Shown here one piece after another: positions 4,506-6,498 of a DNA stretch of 6,498 nucleotides. Within the stretch, counting starts at the first letter, position 1, and each line of letters starts with the position of its first letter. The position numbers and the translations under genes were made by a program. The notes below the pieces were generated by a model that searched no databases, was not told the origin of the DNA, and saw only the letters and a list, made by a program, of their open reading frames with translations. This stretch comes from Candidatus Gastranaerophilales bacterium (lineage in GTDB: Bacteria > Cyanobacteriota > Vampirovibrionia > Gastranaerophilales > Gastranaerophilaceae), in the NCBI GenBank assembly GCA_947624665.1, contig CANQLK010000098.1, positions 1 through 6,498 on the forward strand, given 5' to 3'.

Positions 4506-6498
4506 ATGAAAAGAGTTTTTGCTTTTGATATGGGAAAAGCCAGTATAGGATACTGTGTTAGAGAAGATAATGAAATTAAAGAACTGGGGTCAATAATAAT
4601 AGATAAAGACCATTCTTCTGTAGCTGATGATAGGGCTAGAAGACGAGTAAAGAGAACTATGGACTCACATAGAGCCAGAGAAGAATGGTTTGATAAACTT
4701 TGGCAAAATCATGGACTTAGTGTTTTAGATAAAAGAGATGAAAGATTTAAAAAAGAATTTGCGGTCAAAAATGATAATACAATTTATAATTCTACTCTGT
4801 TAAGAATAGCTTTAATTCAAGGCAGAAAACTTGAAGAATGGCAGATATATAAAGCCTTGCATAATGCGTTTCAAAGAAGAGGGTATGATATAAATATAGC
4901 ATGGGCAAACGGAACGGACGATGAAAAAGAAAATGAAGAAGCCGTTAAAAAATATTGCTGTATTGACGGGGTTGATATTATAAATTCAGAGGAATATAAG
5001 TATCCTTGTTATTATGATGCATTGTTTTTAGGGCTGTGGGAAGAAAACAATCCTTATGAGTTAAAAAGAACAATAGGACTTGCACCCGCAAAAGTAAGGA
5101 CTAAAGACAAGGTTGCACCAAGAGAACTTGTAGTAAAAGAATTGACAAAATTATGGGAAGAAGCAAAAAAACAGCTTCCGCAGTTAGAAAAAATATCGGT
5201 TGAAGAATTTTTATACGGGGATTATAGAGAAGCTTACGGATCATATAAAAACCCCGAATGGATACAATATAGAGGAACGAAAAAGGACTGGCAGGGAGTT
5301 TTAGGACAAAAAATTCCCAGATTTGACAATAGGGTTATTGCAAAATGCAAACTTCTGCCTAAAAGAAATGTTTGCAGTGCTGATACCATTGAAAATATAT
5401 CATTTACATTGTTAATGCAGTTAAAAAATTTGAGATTTATTGATAATGAATATAATGTACAAAGACCTTTAGCCTCGTGTGAAATTAAAGAAATATATGA
5501 TAATAAACTGCAAATGTGGATTGAAAATTTAAATAAATATAGAAAAGGAGAAACAAAAAATCCTTCATTTACTATCACCAAAACAGATATAGAAAATGTA
5601 ATAGGCAAAAAAAGAATAAAAGATAAAATTGAACCGTTTAAAGCAAATATATCGGGGCGAAGTTCATTTTGCAGACGTGCAATGCAGATAATGATTGAAA
5701 TAATTTTGTCAGGTGATAATCCAACTCAAATCGACATTACAAAATATATTGATAAGGAAGGAACACCAAACGGAATATCAGAAGAAGAAATAAAAATAAT
5801 GCTTTCAAAAATCGGAAATCGGGATAATTTATTTATACCCGATAACCGAGATGAAATGGCTCAAAAATCGAATAATGCAGACATAAAAAGTGATATTTTA
5901 ATCGGTAATATAACAAATCCTGTAGTAAGAAACAGACTGCAAATATTTAAAAACCTCTTTAATAAACTTATATCAGACGGGAAACCTGATGAAGTAATAT
6001 TTGAATTCGTTCGTGACGGGGCGGATAATTCGCTATTCGGCAGTATTAAAGCAAATGCCAATATGAAATACTTGAAAGAACAAGAAAAAGAGAACGAACG
6101 GATTATAAAAGAATTAGAAGATGCAAATGCAGATGTAAAACAATATTTTTTAATTCATAAACTTGCAAAAATGCAAAACGGAAGATGTATATATTCTGGG
6201 CAAGCAATCTCTGTTAATGATTATCCTCTATGCGAAATAGACCATATATATCCCCGTACTTTAGGCGGTAATGACGCCTTATATAATAAGGTAGTATGTT
6301 ACAAATCGGAAAATCAGGACAAAGGCGGTAGAACCCCTTATGAATGGCTGTTTTCGGATAAAGAAAGATGGGCAGAATATACGGCAAGAGTTACAAATCT
6401 AAAAGGGAAATTAGGTAAAAAGAAAGCAAGCCTGCTTGTGCTTCCTCCCGATAAGTGTGAAAAATTAATAGACGGCTATAACGGTTTAGCGGAAACTG
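4506..6498 (+). CDS. cas9: CRISPR-associated endonuclease Cas9, type II-C-like, 3' truncated by window
   Basis: This is the RNA-guided DNA endonuclease of a type II CRISPR-Cas system: with crRNA and tracrRNA it cuts both strands of matching DNA. The frame is open from the ATG to the right edge (664 residues, no stop or frameshift). RuvC-I is FAFDMGKASIGY with catalytic D8. The arginine-rich bridge helix spans about 43-61 (R43, R45-47, R50, R56, R58). A recognition lobe follows, including the family-like segment QIYKALHNAFQRRGYD near 113-128 and GRSSFCRRAM. NPVVRNRL then leads into RuvC-II, DEVIFEFVRD, with catalytic E500. HNH spans about 550-615: CIYSG, then CEIDHIYP and YNKVVCYKSENQDKGGRTPYE, with D579, H580 and N603. 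The 23-residue H-to-N distance equals that in N. meningitidis (H588/N611) and S. pyogenes Cas9 (H840/N863). Catalytic positions nearly coincide with the Neisseria protein (D16, E504, H588), so a full length of about 1,000-1,100 residues is expected. RuvC-III and the PAM-interacting domain lie past the edge. Subtype is inferred from spacing; activity cannot be confirmed without RuvC-III. Confidence 0.95.
   Translation, partial: MKRVFAFDMGKASIGYCVREDNEIKELGSIIIDKDHSSVADDRARRRVKRTMDSHRAREEWFDKLWQNHGLSVLDKRDERFKKEFAVKNDNTIYNSTLLRIALIQGRKLEEWQIYKALHNAFQRRGYDINIAWANGTDDEKENEEAVKKYCCIDGVDIINSEEYKYPCYYDALFLGLWEENNPYELKRTIGLAPAKVRTKDKVAPRELVVKELTKLWEEAKKQLPQLEKISVEEFLYGDYREAYGSYKNPEWIQYRGTKKDWQGVLGQKIPRFDNRVIAKCKLLPKRNVCSADTIENISFTLLMQLKNLRFIDNEYNVQRPLASCEIKEIYDNKLQMWIENLNKYRKGETKNPSFTITKTDIENVIGKKRIKDKIEPFKANISGRSSFCRRAMQIMIEIILSGDNPTQIDITKYIDKEGTPNGISEEEIKIMLSKIGNRDNLFIPDNRDEMAQKSNNADIKSDILIGNITNPVVRNRLQIFKNLFNKLISDGKPDEVIFEFVRDGADNSLFGSIKANANMKYLKEQEKENERIIKELEDANADVKQYFLIHKLAKMQNGRCIYSGQAISVNDYPLCEIDHIYPRTLGGNDALYNKVVCYKSENQDKGGRTPYEWLFSDKERWAEYTARVTNLKGKLGKKKASLLVLPPDKCEKLIDGYNGLAET

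Noticed and set aside
5234..5608. 124-codon open frame on the minus strand inside cas9
   Set aside because: It lies wholly within the coding frame of cas9, whose homology is clear. The product has no recognisable family and the frame has no convincing ribosome binding site; it is a shadow of AT-rich codon use.
4506..6498. IscB or TnpB-type transposon nuclease instead of Cas9
   Set aside because: Nearly 500 residues separate RuvC-I from RuvC-II, room for a full recognition lobe, and HNH sits near residue 580. IscB is much shorter with HNH far closer to the N-terminus, and TnpB has no HNH.
4506..6498. Compact type II-D Cas9
   Set aside because: II-D effectors are only about 700-800 residues in all, whereas here HNH alone lies at 550-615 with RuvC-III still to come. 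The spacing follows Neisseria-type II-C proteins. This is not fully excluded without the C-terminus.
1..6498. CRISPR array, insertion sequence or tRNA/rRNA gene
   Set aside because: I saw no regularly spaced direct repeats, no transposase-like frame with terminal inverted repeats, and no cloverleaf or rRNA-like sequence. The gaps between genes are at most 72 bases.

Overview
The window reads as a stretch of AT-rich chromosome from a Gram-negative (double-membrane) bacterium. The evidence for that is an RND drug-efflux permease followed by a TolC-type outer-membrane channel, plus a heptosyltransferase-like GT9 enzyme of the kind used in lipopolysaccharide cores. Low GC, efflux genes and a mid-sized Cas9 would fit lineages such as gut Gastranaerophilales/Vampirovibrionia or Elusimicrobia. 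That is only a guess from composition and gene content; nothing in the window fixes the taxon.

Layout, left to right. (1) Positions 1-755, plus strand: the last 250 residues of an HAE1/AcrB-type RND permease, cut by the left edge. (2) 784-2442, plus strand: a TolC-family outer-membrane factor with an unusual lysine-rich insert after its signal peptide. These two are 28 bases apart and are the right-hand part of a tripartite efflux operon whose periplasmic adaptor should lie to the left. (3) 2481-3455, plus strand: a radical SAM enzyme with an additional N-terminal cysteine set; its substrate is unknown. (4) 3447-4433, minus strand: a GT9 glycosyltransferase whose 3' end overlaps the radical SAM gene by 9 bases in convergent orientation. 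(5) 4506-6498, plus strand: the first 664 residues of a Cas9 nuclease, still open at the right edge.

The Cas9 gene is the main content. It starts 72 bases from the divergently transcribed GT9 gene, with its own extended -10 promoter and a good ribosome binding site. The RuvC-I aspartate, arginine-rich bridge helix, RuvC-II glutamate and complete HNH triad (D579, H580, N603) are all visible. Their spacing closely follows that of Neisseria meningitidis Cas9, which points to a type II-C-like protein of about 1,000-1,100 residues. RuvC-III, the PAM-interacting domain, cas1/cas2, tracrRNA and repeat array are not in the window. If present, they must lie beyond position 6498 or elsewhere in the genome.

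Gene density is high. No gene-free stretch exceeds 72 bases, and I see no RNA gene, insertion sequence, CRISPR repeat or convincing intrinsic terminator.
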